This document shows positions 34,843 to 46,202 of a DNA stretch of 64,000 bases, piece by piece (position 1 is the stretch's first letter; every line of letters starts with the position of its first letter). This DNA comes from Diospyros lotus (Eukaryota > Streptophyta > Magnoliopsida > Ericales > Ebenaceae), in the NCBI RefSeq assembly GCF_014633365.1, contig NC_068348.1, positions 16,634,311 through 16,698,310 of the forward strand, in the 5' to 3' direction. Made by a program: the position numbers and the translations under genes. The notes below the pieces were generated by a model. It was given only the letters and a program-made list of their open reading frames with translations. It was not told the DNA's origin and did no database searches.

Positions 34843-36243
34843 TGATCAGTATATTTTGCACTCTTATTTAGTGGTTCAAGCTTAGCATTTAAGTATTTAA
34901 TGAACATGATTGCTACTCATTTTGGGTTCAATTTGTTAATATAGGTACACATCACATGCAAAGCGAAAATGGAACAAAAAGAAACGATTTTGGTGCATGA
35001 TAGGAGTTGAAATAAAACTTGAAGGTATGGTCAGCTATCAACTTGAAATGAGATGGAGAAAGTGAAAGTGGAACAAGAGTGAAAAGTGAAAAGCGAAGAA
35101 GAAAAAGGCTAAGGAAGAAATCTAGTAGCCTACAACGGAATGCATACCGCTGTAGGACCGCTATACAAATTAATTTTTGGAGCTCACGATTTTACAGCAG
35201 AATGCATACCGCTGTAAGATCATTTTAGGAATTGTTATCTGGAGCTCACAGGTCTACAGCAATAAGCATACCGCTATAGAGTTCTGAACTTCAATTCAAA
35301 GCGCAATTTCGGCTCGTCTCTGTCCAAATCAATGGGAAATGAAAGTTTTCACTGTACACGACTTTAATAACCTAAAAATCACTATATAAAGACTTATTCT
35401 TGAGGGATTTGGGGAGTTTTGGATAAAGGAGAAGCCGACAGAAGATTGAAGACTATACTCTTGGGTTGTATTTTTCTTCTCTTTCTCAAATCTTTGCTAT
35501 GGATTCCAACTCTTTTCTTTTTCTTTTGATTGCAAGAATGCATTGCTAAGTGTTTATAGCTAGAGTGAATGATGAAACCTTAACTTTTAATGGTTTGATT
35601 TAAAGTTACTCGCTTTGCTATTTTCTTATTCATTTGGGTTGATTGTTTGTTATGCTCATAATGCCGTTTTGATGCTTGATCACCATTGGAACGTATTTGT
35701 GATTTGTATTGCTTTCAAGAGATTTAATATGGATTAGATATGGTAGTAAACAACCTAGGGTCCTATAATAGGTAGAGATACCATTATGCCCTATGAAATC
35801 ATTTTGTGATGATCACCGTGATTGAATGCATGTTTATATGTTTAAAAGTTAACTAGAGATAGTTAATCTCATATATATACATAGAACTGAATGACCATCG
35901 AGAGAGGCTTTTGGTTGTAATTGAATAATCGATTTTCAACCTAAGATAAAAAATAGCAAGATCCGAATAATGAATAATTGAATTATAAAAGGCTGACGAT
36001 GGATTCACAAACCCTAGTGCCTTATCTTTGTGAGTTTTTAAATTAAAGAAATTGTTCTAGTTGCATTTTTTATTCGTAAATTAGTTTTCATTACAGTTGA
36101 TGTCATTATTAATGTGTGTGTTAGGTTAAGGTTAAATCAGTTAGAGTAAACGTTAAAAGTTAGTCCTCGTGGGTACGACACTTTATTCATCACTATATTA
36201 CTTGTCACGATCCGTCCACGTGCAGGATAGAATTAGGCGGACA
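34843..36243 (+). repeat. Athila 5' LTR
   Basis: It starts TGATCAGTATATTTTGCACT and ends ...GGCGGACA just before the primer site, about 1.4 kb. It is collinear with 47126-48262, mostly with single-base differences. Between 35130 and 35285 it holds three repeats of about 70 bp, each with a GAATGCATACCGCTGTA-like core able to pair with an adjacent TACAGC. The same triple is at 47410-47565. Confidence 0.85.
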
Positions 36244-36249
36244 ATTTTT

Positions 36250-36267
36250 TGGTGCCGTTGCTGGGGA
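36250..36267 (+). promoter_or_regulatory. Primer-binding site, Athila/Tat type
   Basis: TGGTGCCGTTGCTGGGGA closely matches the TGGCGCCGTTGCCGGGGA site (Asp tRNA type) of Athila and Tat elements. It lies 6 bp after the LTR end. Confidence 0.85.
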
Positions 36268-36383
36268 CTAACTCTTTTGATTATTGCTTTGATTGATATT
36301 AGCTTTAATTGTCAAATTTTATTTTCATTATTTTCTGGGCTGAGCTATTTCAATTTGTGTGTGTGCATGGATTGAGATAGTGC

Positions 36384-37347
36384 ATGATCCATTCTGAAAG
36401 TTCGCATATTTGTGAGTTTGATCTTGAGATAGAAAGAATGTTCCATCAAAGACGTCGTGAACAGAGAGTAAAGAGGGAAGAGCAACTGAATAATATGGGT
36501 GACAATGCCAATCAACTCGTTCAAATGGCGCAACCCACTGAAGTTAACCAAAGAGACATTCTGATGGGGGACTTCATGATGCCCCCGGTGATTGAGAATC
36601 GATCAAGTATAATCTATCCTCCCTACGGGCATGATAACTTTCAGTTGAGGCTGGACGTGATTAATCTCTTCGCCAACAACATATCTTTTTATGGAATGAG
36701 CGAGGAAAATCCACACTACCACCTATCTCGATTTTTGGAGTATTGTGAGAATTTCAAGTACCAAGGAATTAATGAAGAGGCACTCAAGATGCGCCTTTTT
36801 TCTCACACTTTAAAAGACAAAGCTCAGGAGTGGTTGGATTCATTACCAGCTGACAGCATTACTACATGGGCGGATTTGGTTCAGAAGTTTACATTGAAAT
36901 ATTTTCCACCAACTAAGATTAGCAAGCTCAAGCATGAAATTTCAACCTTCCAACAAGCCGAATTAAAAAATTTTCATGAGGCATGGGAATGAGGAAGTGT
37001 CCAAGTCATGATTTTCCATTACCAGCCCAAAATCATTATTTTTACGCTGGTTTAACTCCTTACAATCGTTCAACGGTAGACTCTATAGTAGGTGGTTCCA
37101 TTCAAAATAAATTAGTCGGGCAACTTCTTGATCTTTTGAAACAATGAGTGAGCAGTTTGTAATGTGGTCGGATAGGAATTCACATAAAAGAGCAGCAGGA
37201 GTGCATGAAGTGGATGTGAGTACTTTGATGCTAGCTAAGATTGATGCTTTGTTAAAACAGATGGAAGCATTCAAATACTCCTCATCAGCTAATATGGTGC
37301 AAGGATCTCATCCTATTTGTGTAACTTGTGGGGCAAATCATCTATAA
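36384..37347 (+). pseudogene. Athila gag (decayed)
   Basis: Capsid protein relic. Up to 36992 the frame shows an Athila-type capsid: HDNFQLRLDVINLFANNIS, EENPHYHLSRFLEYCENFKY, LKDKAQEWLDSLP and LVQKFTLKYFPPTKISKL. After a break near 36990, fragments in other frames keep gag order to 37347, including AGVHEVDVSTLMLAKIDALL and a half zinc knuckle ICVTCGANH. A stop follows the knuckle. The start is uncertain; the ATG at 36384 is the first that opens the frame. Confidence 0.85.
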
Positions 37348-37461
37348 TCTGAATGTCCACTAGTCATCACGGATCCTTCTTTCACAGAGTAGGCCACATA
37401 TGCACAGAACTTTCAACATCAGTAAAATTTTCAATGGCAACAAAATAATCCATTTTCTCAG

Positions 37462-38922
37462 ATGTATAATCCCTATTGGAGAAACCATCCTAACTTCTCC
37501 TATGGTAACAATCAAAATATTCAAAATCCACCAAAAATGGGAAGACCGCAAGAAGAAAGAGGAGGATGGGAAGAAGTAGTCTCAAAACTTCAAGAACGAG
37601 GTGACCGGACTGATGCAAGCATTAAGAATGTAGAAAATCAAATTCGACTGTTGGCAAAACTTCTCACCGAAAGGCAACTGGGCACATGGCTAAGTAATAC
37701 GAAAATTAACCCAAATGAGCAAGTGAATGCGATCACAACAAAGAGCAGGGTGCAACTGTTTGAAATCCATGTTAAGAGACCAATTGTGGCAAAAGAAAAT
37801 GGTACAACTAAGGAGACAATAGAGCAACTTGATGTGCTCGAAGTAGCAACTGAAAAAGAGAAGGTTGTTTTGCCACCGATTAAGCCATATGTTCCTTCGA
37901 TTCCATTCCCTCAGAGGTTGCACAAACACAAATTGGATAAGCAATTTGAGAAGTTCCTAGAAGTGTTTAAGAAGCTCCACATAAACATCCCATTTGCTAA
38001 TTCTCTAGCTCAAATTCCTAGCTATGTGAAATTCATGAAGGAAATCTTATCAAATAAGAGGAAACTAGAGGAGCATGAAACAGTTAACCTAACGGAGGAG
38101 TGTTTAGCCATCTTGTAGAATAAGCTTCCACCCAAACTCAAGGATCCAGGGAGCTTTTCTATTCCTTGCACTATTGGTGAAATTAATTTTGATAAAGTTT
38201 TATGTGACATTGGTGCAAGTATAAACTTGATGCCATTTTCTGTTTTTAGGAAGCTTGGATTAAAAGAACCAACACCCACCACTGTTTCTCTTCAATTGGC
38301 TGATAGAAGTTTCAAATATCTGAGGGGAGTAATGGAAGAGGTTTTGGTAAAACTGAATAAATTTATTTTTCCTGTTGACTTCTTTGTTCTGGACATGGAA
38401 GAAGATTATGACATGCCCTTAATTTTAGGAAGACATTTTCTTGCCACATGGAGTGCTTTGATTGATGTCCAACAAGGAACACTTAGCCTTAGAATTTATG
38501 ATGAGATGGTTATGTTTAATGTATTTAAGGCTATGAAACATTCTAATGGCAATGAAAAAGAAGTCTTAATGAGAGATGACATTGTTGATTTGGTAGAGAG
38601 ACCCGATAACCCTATAGGAACTTGCATTACTAACTCTTTTGATGAGCAGAAACAAATTTTGGATGCCAAGAACAAGGTCGTGGCCATGGGTTCTTTAAGA
38701 GAGAAGCAAAAAGGTTGTCCATCCAAAAGAGACAAATTGTGTTCTTTGAATGTGTCTTCTTCTTCAAAAGCCAAGCCACCAAGTCATGAAAATGAAAAGT
38801 TGGTAAGGGTGTTGAGGGAACAAAAGAAGGGGATTGGATTGAAAGTTGCAAACATTCAAGAAATAAGTCCATTAATTGGCACCCATAAAATGTTGATGGA
38901 AGAAGGATTTAAGCCTCCTTGA
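37462..38922 (+). pseudogene. Athila gag C-terminus and protease, with RT stub
   Basis: The frame at 37462-38118 covers the linker between gag and protease (KPYVPSIPFPQRLHKHKLDK, FLEVFKKLHINIPFANSLAQ). After one TAG stop at 38116 the same frame continues at 38119-38922 as a retropepsin. Its active site is CDIGASINLMPFSVFRKLGL (Asp-Ile-Gly in place of the usual Asp-Thr/Ser-Gly), with the second motif PLILGRHFLAT. The C-terminal KGIGLKVANIQEISPLIGTH and LMEEGFKPP are the first residues of Athila RT, then a stop. RT, RNase H and integrase are missing. Confidence 0.85.
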
Positions 38923-40349
38923 AGATGGAGACAAAGTCAAGCTAACGACTTTAAACAAGCGCTTATTGGGAGGCAACCCAATTTTCTCACCCTTTCATTT
39001 ATTGTCATTTTGCATTTATTTTTTGCTTTCTTTCCTTTGGTTTATTTGATTTTAAGTTAGGTTCGAGTGTCATTTTTTTTTAGGAATTGTTTTGTGCATA
39101 AAAACAACAATATTTGAGGTCATCCTTTGAGTCGGTAAAAAAAAAAAAAAAGGTGTTCTTAAGCTCGGGGTTGAACTGCAGTAAGCATGGTGTGACCCAA
39201 GTGCATTACAGAGTGTTTATTGTTGCTCATGGTCCAACCACGGTAAGAAAAGGCTTACTATTGCTCACGGTCTAACCGCGACAAGCATGTCGTGGTAGGA
39301 GTGCAGTACGAGTTGGTTTATTAAAGTCGACCCCTCCTTTCATTTGTGTCACCTTGTCTCTCAATCTCTCCAAAAATCCTCTCCACCAAACCTTCAATTT
39401 ACCCTCCAATCCATCATACATTTGTAGACACATTGATTTCATCCCCAAATTGCACATTCCAACCTTGCATTCTCGGATTGCTATGGTATGTATTGTGAAA
39501 CTTTATGTTTTGGGGAAATCTTTGCATTGTTGTTCATTTCTCAACTATGATGGTGTATGAATGGGAGTTGGGGTATGATTGTGTGTGAATAGGTGAAGGA
39601 ATTTATGGTTTTTTCTTGAGGGGTTTCTAGCACCTTAAATGCCATATTTCATGTGTTTATATATAGAATGCATACTAGGTGTTTGCCAAAATGCCCCAAC
39701 CAACGCTCTCATACAAATTGCACCATTAGTTGGTTTAAGTTTGGGGGAAGTGGAATAAGTTAAGTTTGGGGGATATTGTGGCACATTTGGCTTCTACAAA
39801 ATATATATATCTATAAAAAAAAGAAAAAAAAAAGAAACAAACAAATACAGAAATAATTGCTTCTTTCCCTTATTCATTCACATTCTCATGGTTGGTTTTG
39901 TGCTTGCAGGAAAGATCCCAAGCAAAGATGGCACCCAAAACTCGCTATACTCTAGCTGCGATCAAAGGTAAAACCATTGACTCGCTTTGGCCATCACTAC
40001 ACATATTCTCCATCCCAAGTACCTTTCTTCCTGTTTAATGCTTTTCGAACCCTTAGGACAATGGCTCATTTTAAGTTTGGGGGGAGGGTTTTGTTGGTCC
40101 CATCATCCATGATGTGTTAGCCTACCTGGTTGTAGTCACTTATTCAAAAAAAAAAAATGGTTGGATAGCTCTACTAGTAATGATGAAAACTACATGGTAT
40201 CTTTATGATTCACAGAATAGTTGATAGTGATGCCACTCACATTGTTTGAATTATTCATATGTCCATGTGATGACTTTTTATTGAGCACGTGTGTCAGGTT
40301 ACACATTGCATAGGTTGAATACACTTACTTAGATGGCTAGTGGACTCTC
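38923..40349 (+). other. Athila post-polymerase region with polypurine-like tracts
   Basis: It begins with GCTTATTGGGAGGCAACCCA, a landmark normally found after integrase in Athila-type elements. There is no long ORF. AAGTTTGGGGG tracts lie at 39734, 39760 and 40071. It is interrupted at 40350 by a chromovirus and continues at 46203. Confidence 0.7.
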
Positions 40350-41012
40350 TGATGGATGCCCTAGTTCTTGGAAGGGTGATTTCTGCCTAACTATCACATG
40401 ATAGAAGAAAGAAATCTAAAGTGTGAAGAACACTTTGGCAATTTCGTTTTTGGATTGATCAAAAATTCTGAAATGAAGGCAAATCAAAGCCTTTTATAAT
40501 AGGCTGTCCCTGACCCTCTAGATGCTAAGTACATGAATGCTAAGAATGTAACTTAGGCATCTACATGAATGCAAGCAATAAAGCAATACATCAATGCTGG
40601 AAATAAAGAAGACAATTAAAGGAAATACATAAAGTATGCAATTATGTATCTATTAAAGGAGCCAGATCAAGTGAACTGACTTGGCTCTTGGTCTCCATCT
40701 GATGGGCTGGACGAAATGGGCTGATGGGCCTGCTGGATTGGGCCTGTGATGGGCTAGGTCTGATGGGCTTCATCATGCTAGGCTGGACCCTTGTGGCTGC
40801 ACTGTGGGCTGACTCTGCATGTTGATGCTGGGCTGGGGCCCCAGATAGCACCTGCTGGTCCACTGATTTGTAGGCTGGGGCCTCACTTGGCGCAGCATGC
40901 TTGTCACTGCTATCGGGTTGCCTTGATCTCTCTCCAGTTGCGCCAACTCTCGTGCTGTTGTCCGGGCCGGGTGCGGCCTCAACCTCAAGGGTAGAGACTT
41001 GAGATCCTAACA
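40350..41012 (-). repeat. Chromovirus 3' LTR
   Basis: The plus strand reads TGATGGATGCCC...GATCCTAACA. It is highly similar to the right-hand LTR; the main difference is about 31 extra bases (a near-duplication around ATGAATGCTAAGAATG, 40530-40570). A minus-strand TATA box, TATTATAAAAGG, lies near 40492-40503. Confidence 0.9.
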
Positions 41013-41200
41013 TTCCCCGCCCCTTTTGAAGCATCTTGTCCTCAAGATGTAGATGCGGAAACTGGTAGGCCAGGTACTCGGTTGACTCCCAAGTTGCTTC
41101 CTTTGGTGACATGTTCTCCTACTGAACCAATGCCTCGAGTGTCTTCTTCCGGTTCTTCTTGACCACACGGTAGTCTAGGACCCGCAAGGGCTGGACTAGC
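40980..41200 (-). pseudogene. Chromodomain at the integrase C-terminus
   Basis: [20 protein letters not shown], one TAG stop, then ENMSPKEATWESTEYLAYQF and FPHLHLEDKM form a chromodomain. Such domains can direct integration toward marked chromatin. The stop sits where a conserved aromatic residue is usual, so full-length integrase would lack the last half of the domain. Confidence 0.8.
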
Positions 41201-42430
41201 AGTGTAGTGTCTTCATTGAGCTCAGGTAAGTCATGCACAACATCGGTTAAGTTGCCTACTTTGCGCTTCAGTTGGGAAACATGGAATACCGGATGGACTC
41301 GAGTGTCAGCTGGCAAGTCCAGCTTGTATGCAACCTGCCCAATCTTCTGCAAAATCTTGTAAGGCCCATAATAACGATAGCCAAGCTTCATCTTGGCTGC
41401 AAGTGTGATGCTCTTCTGCCTTTGTGGTCGCAGCCTCACATAGACTAAGTCTCCTTCTTGGAACTGTCGGTATTGTCGCCCCTGATCATAGTAATTCTTC
41501 ATTAGGGTCCGTGCCTTGGACAAGTGGGCTTTGAGCTCCTCTAGCAGCTCATCTCGATCAATAAGCTCTCGGTCCACAGTGTCCATCTTGGCAGACTGCG
41601 GCGTGTAAGACACCAATGTAGGCGGTGCTTGCCCATACACTACCTCAAACAGGCTGCGCCCCAAAGACTGATGGTATGAGGTATTATACCAGTATTCTGC
41701 CCATGCAATACAATCGGCCCATGTGTGCGGGTTGCTTTGTGAAAAGCACTGCAAGTACTGCTACAATGTTCTGTTGGTTACCTCAGTTTGACCGTCGGTT
41801 TGTGGGTGATAGGAAGAGCTTGCTGATAATTCGGTCCCCATGGTCTTGAATAGCTCCTTCCAGAAATGGCTGGTGAAAATTCTGTCCTTGTCTGTCACGA
41901 TGGTCTGAGGTAGGCCGTGCAAGTGGTCCACTATTTGCATGAATACTTTTGCAACAAACTGTGCAGTAAAGGGGTGCACAAGGGGTATAAAGTGGGCATA
42001 CTTGCTAAGTCTGTCAACTACAACAAGTATAGAAGAGTACCCCTGTGACTTTGGCAAGCCCTCCACAAAGTCCATGCTCAAGTCTTCCCAAATTTGGTTT
42101 GGCACGGGCAACGGCTGCAATAGACCACTGGGCTGAGTCGAGTCACTCTTGGCGCACTGGCAAGTGTCACACTCTGCCACGTGCCTAGCAACTTGTTGCT
42201 TCATGCCTTCCCAATGGAATAGTCGGTTGAGTCGTTGCCATGTGCGGTAAACTCAAGAATGTCCTCCTTCCCTGGAATTATGGAAGTGCTACACAAGGGT
42301 GGTGCGCAGATCATCAGCATCTGGCACGTAAGCTTTGCCTCGGTATAACAGTAGCCCGTTACGGTACTCATAATCGCTGACAGTCTTGCTGTCCTTACTG
42401 GCTTCAATCAAATCCTGACTGCGCTGGTGA
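41119..42430 (-). pseudogene. Chromovirus integrase (decayed)
   Basis: The N-terminal zinc site (H...H then CDTCQCAKS) is followed by the catalytic core with all three acidic residues: MDFVEGLP, VTDKDRIFTSHFW and HPQTDGQTEVTNRTL. The C-terminal GPY/F-like region ([30 protein letters not shown]) is also present. Stops interrupt it at about 42236, 42286 and 41762. The catalytic residues survive, so the decay is from nonsense mutations rather than large loss. Confidence 0.88.
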
Positions 42431-42456
42431 GTGGCTAAGGCATCTCTGATCTACTG

Positions 42457-43640
42457 TCAAATTCCCCAATTTGGTCCCGTGATAGGCAGTAGCTGAGGGC
42501 TGTCATCTCGTCGGGACAAGGCATCAGCAACCTTATTTTGCGCCCCTGGTCGGTAAACAATTTCATAGTCGTACCCCATCAGCTTTGCCACCCACTTCTG
42601 CTGGTCTGGGGTCACTATGCGCTGCTCCAATAGATGCCTCAAGGGTTGCTGGTCGGTCACAATTTTGAATCATTGCCCCAACAAGTAGGGTCTCCATACC
42701 CTTACTGCCTCAATAACTGCCAACATCTCCTTGGCATATGCAGACCATGTGGCTTTAGCTGGGCCAAGCGCTTTGCTGAGGAAGGCCACTGGTCGACCTT
42801 GCTGCACTAATACTGCGCCAATGCCAATGTTGCTGGCATCAGTGTGAACCTCGAACTGCTATGGAAAATCTGGCATAGCCAAGACGGGAGTGCATGTCAT
42901 GGCTTACTTCAATGCGGCAAAGGCGTGGTCAGCATCGTTTGTCCACTGGAACTTATCTTTCTTCAATAGCTATGTCAATGGCCTAGCAATGGCCCCATAG
43001 TGTTACACAAACTTCCTGCAGTAGCTTGTAAGGCCCAAAAATCCTCGCAGTTGGGAAACATTCTTCGGCTTCGGCCAAGACTGAATGGCCATGATCTTGT
43101 GTGGCTCTACCTTGACGCCTTCAGGGCAGATCCTGTGCCCCAAGTACTCCAACTCTGTCTGCCCAAAAGCACACTTAGACAGCTTGATGTAGAAACTTTC
43201 TCGGGCCAGTATGCTCAAGACTTACTCCAAGTGCTGTAAATGCTGGTCCCTAGTCTTCGAATAAACCAGGATATCATCGAAAAATACTAGCACAAACTTA
43301 CGTAGCATGTGCTAGAAAATATGATTCATGGCCGCCTGAAAAGTGGATGGTGCGTTGCATAGGCCAAAGGGCATGACCATGTACTCGTAATACCCATGAT
43401 GCGTACGAAATGCCGTCTTGTGTATGTCTCCCGGGTGCATCCTAATTTGATGATAGCCTGCCCACAAGTCTAACTTGGTGAAAATTGTGGATCCTGCTAG
43501 CTCATCTAGCATGTCATCAATGGCTGGAATCGGAAATCTGTCCTTAACTATGGCTTTGTTGAGGGCTCGGTAATCTGTACAAAAGCGCCATGTCCCATCC
43601 TTCTTCTTAACTAGCAAAACTGGTGATGAGAAAGGACTGG
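42457..43640 (-). pseudogene. Chromovirus reverse transcriptase and RNase H (decayed)
   Basis: RT landmarks: [61 protein letters not shown] and catalytic VLVFFDDILVYSK. The connection YLGHRICPEGVKVEPHKI and LRGFLGLTSYCRKFV follows. RNase H begins at VHTDASNIGIGAVL, with KEMLAVIEAVRVWRPYLLG, ends near VTDQQPLRHLLEQ, and is followed by the linker NKVADALSRRDD. About seven stops interrupt a single frame, so no product is expected. Confidence 0.9.
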
Positions 43641-43652
43641 TACTAGGCCGTA

Positions 43653-44447
43653 TCAGATTTTTCTAAAGCATCTCCTTGAATTTCTTCTCAATTTCTTCTT
43701 TCTGATGGTGGGCATAACGGTAGGGAGCAACGTTGATGGGTTGCTCATCCAGTAGTGGGATGCGATGGTCAAAAGGCCGGCTTGGTGGCAGGTTTGTGGG
43801 CTCCTGCACCACTGTGGGGAATTTGGCAAGACCACCTGAATATCTGTAGGTAGCTGCTGTACATCAGTGGATTGGAAACTGTCGAATGCGCGTGGCTGTG
43901 ATGCTATCTGTATGGCATAGCACTCACTGCCAGCCCTAATCAGTTTCTGCATCATGTTCACCTCTGCTGCCCTAGCAGTGCCCTGCTGCATGGATAGGCG
44001 AACCTGTCGGCCCCCTAAAGTGAACTCCATGGCCATCTGCTTGTAATCAAAAACAACTTTGCCCAGTTGGGCCAACCACTACACACCCAGCATTATGTCT
44101 ACTCCGGCCAAAGGTATGACATATAAATCAAGAGAAACATAGATGTGCTAGATTTTAAGACTTACTGCCTTGCATTGTTGTGTGCATGCCAGGCGCTCCC
44201 CGCTAGCGACTCGCACCTCGAATGGCTCAATGATGGTAGTCGGGATCTGTAGCTTGTGGGCCACTTTGGTACTGATGAAGTTGTGGGTTGAGCTGTTGTC
44301 GATCAGCAGGCTGGCAACTTTGCCCTTGAGCATCACTGTCACCCGCATGGTTTGTGGCCCAGCGGATCCTGCTAGCGCATGAAGGGACACCTCTGGCAGA
44401 TCCTCGACCTCCACCCCTCTATTGGCTGCAGGTATGTCAAAAGGCAC
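43653..44447 (-). pseudogene. Chromovirus protease (decayed, altered active site)
   Basis: VSLLIDNSSTHNFIS-type sequence (read as SLLIDNSSTHNFISTKVAHK) occupies the retropepsin active-site position. Families here usually have Asp-Ser-Gly; this copy has Asp-Asn-Ser. Stops follow near 44148 and 44089, then LAQLGKVVFDYKQMAMEF continues the protease-RT linker in the same frame until a frameshift near 43820. Confidence 0.8.
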
Positions 44448-45463
44448 ATGTGGTCTGACTCTTCATATTCCTCCTCCTCTGGTGGCTCTTCAACTTCGAT
44501 CAGAAATGATTGGGCCACCTTACACTTGTGGCCCGGGGTGAATTTTTCATTGCAGTTGAAACAGAGACCTTGCTCACGCCTCTTCTGCATCTCGTCCCAT
44601 GATAGGCGCTTAATGACTGGTGGTATGCGCTTGCTGGTAGTGGGTTGTGGCACAAGCGATGGCTTGGGCTTGGGCGCCCCAGAACTGGATCCGGCCATGG
44701 ATGGCCCTTTGTATGCCATTGCCTTGCGCGTGGTGCGCAGTTAATCATCTTTCAGCCGAGCAATATCAATTGCCTGGCGCATAGTGGTGGGTCGGTGAAG
44801 CTTGATTCTGCAGCGATGTCCGGAAATAGGCCCCCAATGAATGCCTCGATCAAGGCCTTCTCTGGCCAATCATCTACTTGTGTGGCCACCTTTTCGAATT
44901 CCCACTGGTAGTCCCTCAAGGATCCTGTCTGGCACATCTTTGACAGGACTTCATCACAATCCACAAAGCCAGTAGGGCCAAAACGGGTGTGTACCTCCTG
45001 TTCGAAATCCTTCCAACGGATGCTCCTCCCTTGGTTGTCATAGGTGCGTGATAGCCACTGCCACCAATGGCTCGCCTCGCCCTCAAGGTAATAGGTAGCA
45101 TACTCCACCTTTTCCTTGCTGCTCATGTCTTATGACTTGAAAAATAAATTGGCCCGGTTGAGCCAAGAGATAGGATCCTCACCCGAAAATGTGGGAAATT
45201 GTAGGCGCGGTTTAAAGGATGGCCGGTTGGTGCTTGTGGGATTCCAATTGTTGCCTCGTCCGTTTGTCTCGAATTCGCCATCAGAGCCTGATTCAGATCT
45301 TTGGCTTGCTGATGCAGCAGATCGCCGCCTGTTGCTGTTGCTACTCCACCATGATGGTCAGATTCTGTAACGTCCGCTCCAACTGTGAGAATTTTTTGTC
45401 CATGGTGTTGGCCATGTTCTCCAAATTCTCAATACAGTCCTTGTGCGTTTGTCCTTCCGCCAT
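44372..45463 (-). pseudogene. Chromovirus gag with zinc knuckle (decayed)
   Basis: The likely start is 45463 (MAEGQTHKDCIENLENMANT), with a coiled-coil-like beginning, a stop near 45343 and a frameshift. The capsid (44752-45126) shows VEYATYYLEGEASHWWQWLS, WKDFEQEVHTRFGPT and GSLRDYQWEFEKVATQVDDW. After another frame change, 44372-44719 holds the nucleocapsid knuckle GLCFNCNEKFTPGHKCK. Capsid and knuckle residues are well conserved. Confidence 0.88.
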
Positions 45464-45542
45464 TGTTGGATGACTGTTGGATAGACAACTTCTGGAAACG
45501 TCTTCCAAGCACCGAGCTTCAAAAAGAGACTGTGGGCAGACT

Positions 45543-45559
45543 CTCAACGAGAGAACCAA
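45543..45559 (-). promoter_or_regulatory. Chromovirus primer-binding site, non-standard
   Basis: Directly after the 5' LTR end the minus strand reads TTGGTTCTCTCGTTGAG. The usual plant site is TGGTATCAGAGC; this one shares only the TGG start. The tRNA used is not identified. Confidence 0.5.
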
Positions 45560-46197
45560 TGATGGATGCCCTAGTTCCCGGAAGGGTGATTTCTTCCTAA
45601 CTATCACAGGATAGAAGAAAGAAACCTAAAGTGTGAACACTTAGGCAATTTCGTTTTTGGATTGATCAAAAATTCTGAAATGAAGCCAGATCAAAGCCTT
45701 TTATAATAGGTTGTCCCTGACCCTCTAGATGCTAAGTACATGAATGCAAGCAATAAAGCAATACATCAATGCTGGAAATAAAGAAGGCAATTAAAGGAAA
45801 TACATAAAGTATGCAATTATGTATCTATTAAAGGAGCCAGATCAAGTGAACTGACTTGGCTCTTGGTCTCCATCTGATGGGCTGGACAAAATGGGCTGAT
45901 GGGCCTGCTGGACTGGGCCTGTGATGGGCCAGGTCTGGTGGGCTTCATCATGCTGGGCTGGGCTGGGCTGGCCCCTTGTGGCTGCACTATGGGCTGACTC
46001 TGCATGCTGATGCTGAGCTAGGGACCTAGATGGCACCTGCTGGTCCACTGAATTGTAGGCTGGGGCCTCACTTGGCGCAGCATGCTTGTCACTGCTATCG
46101 GGTTGCCTTGATCTCTCGCTAGTTGCGCCAACTCCCGTGTTGCTGTCCGAGCTGGGTGCGGCCTGAACCTCAAGGGCAGAGACTTGAGATCCTAACA
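45560..46197 (-). repeat. Chromovirus 5' LTR
   Basis: The pair of 40350-41012, with the same TGATGGATGCCC...CCTAACA ends, 638 bp. It adjoins the primer site at 45559. High similarity between the two LTRs indicates this is one of the younger retrotransposon insertions in the window; I did not compute a figure. Confidence 0.9.
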
Positions 46198-46202
46198 CTC
46201 TC

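Larger units (their letters stand above)
40350..46197 (-). mobile_element. Chromovirus (Ty3/gypsy), near-complete, minus strand
   Basis: It is flanked by a perfect 5-bp TSD CTCTC (40345-40349, 46198-46202). The 5' LTR is on the right (45560-46197) and the 3' LTR on the left (40350-41012). The internal order on the minus strand is gag, zinc knuckle, protease, RT, RNase H, integrase, chromodomain. From 43617 to 40642 everything is in one frame, broken only by about ten stop codons; gag and protease also have frameshifts. Short LTRs (about 650 bp) suggest a Reina- or Galadriel-like rather than a long-LTR clade, but I cannot settle this by eye. Confidence 0.9.
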
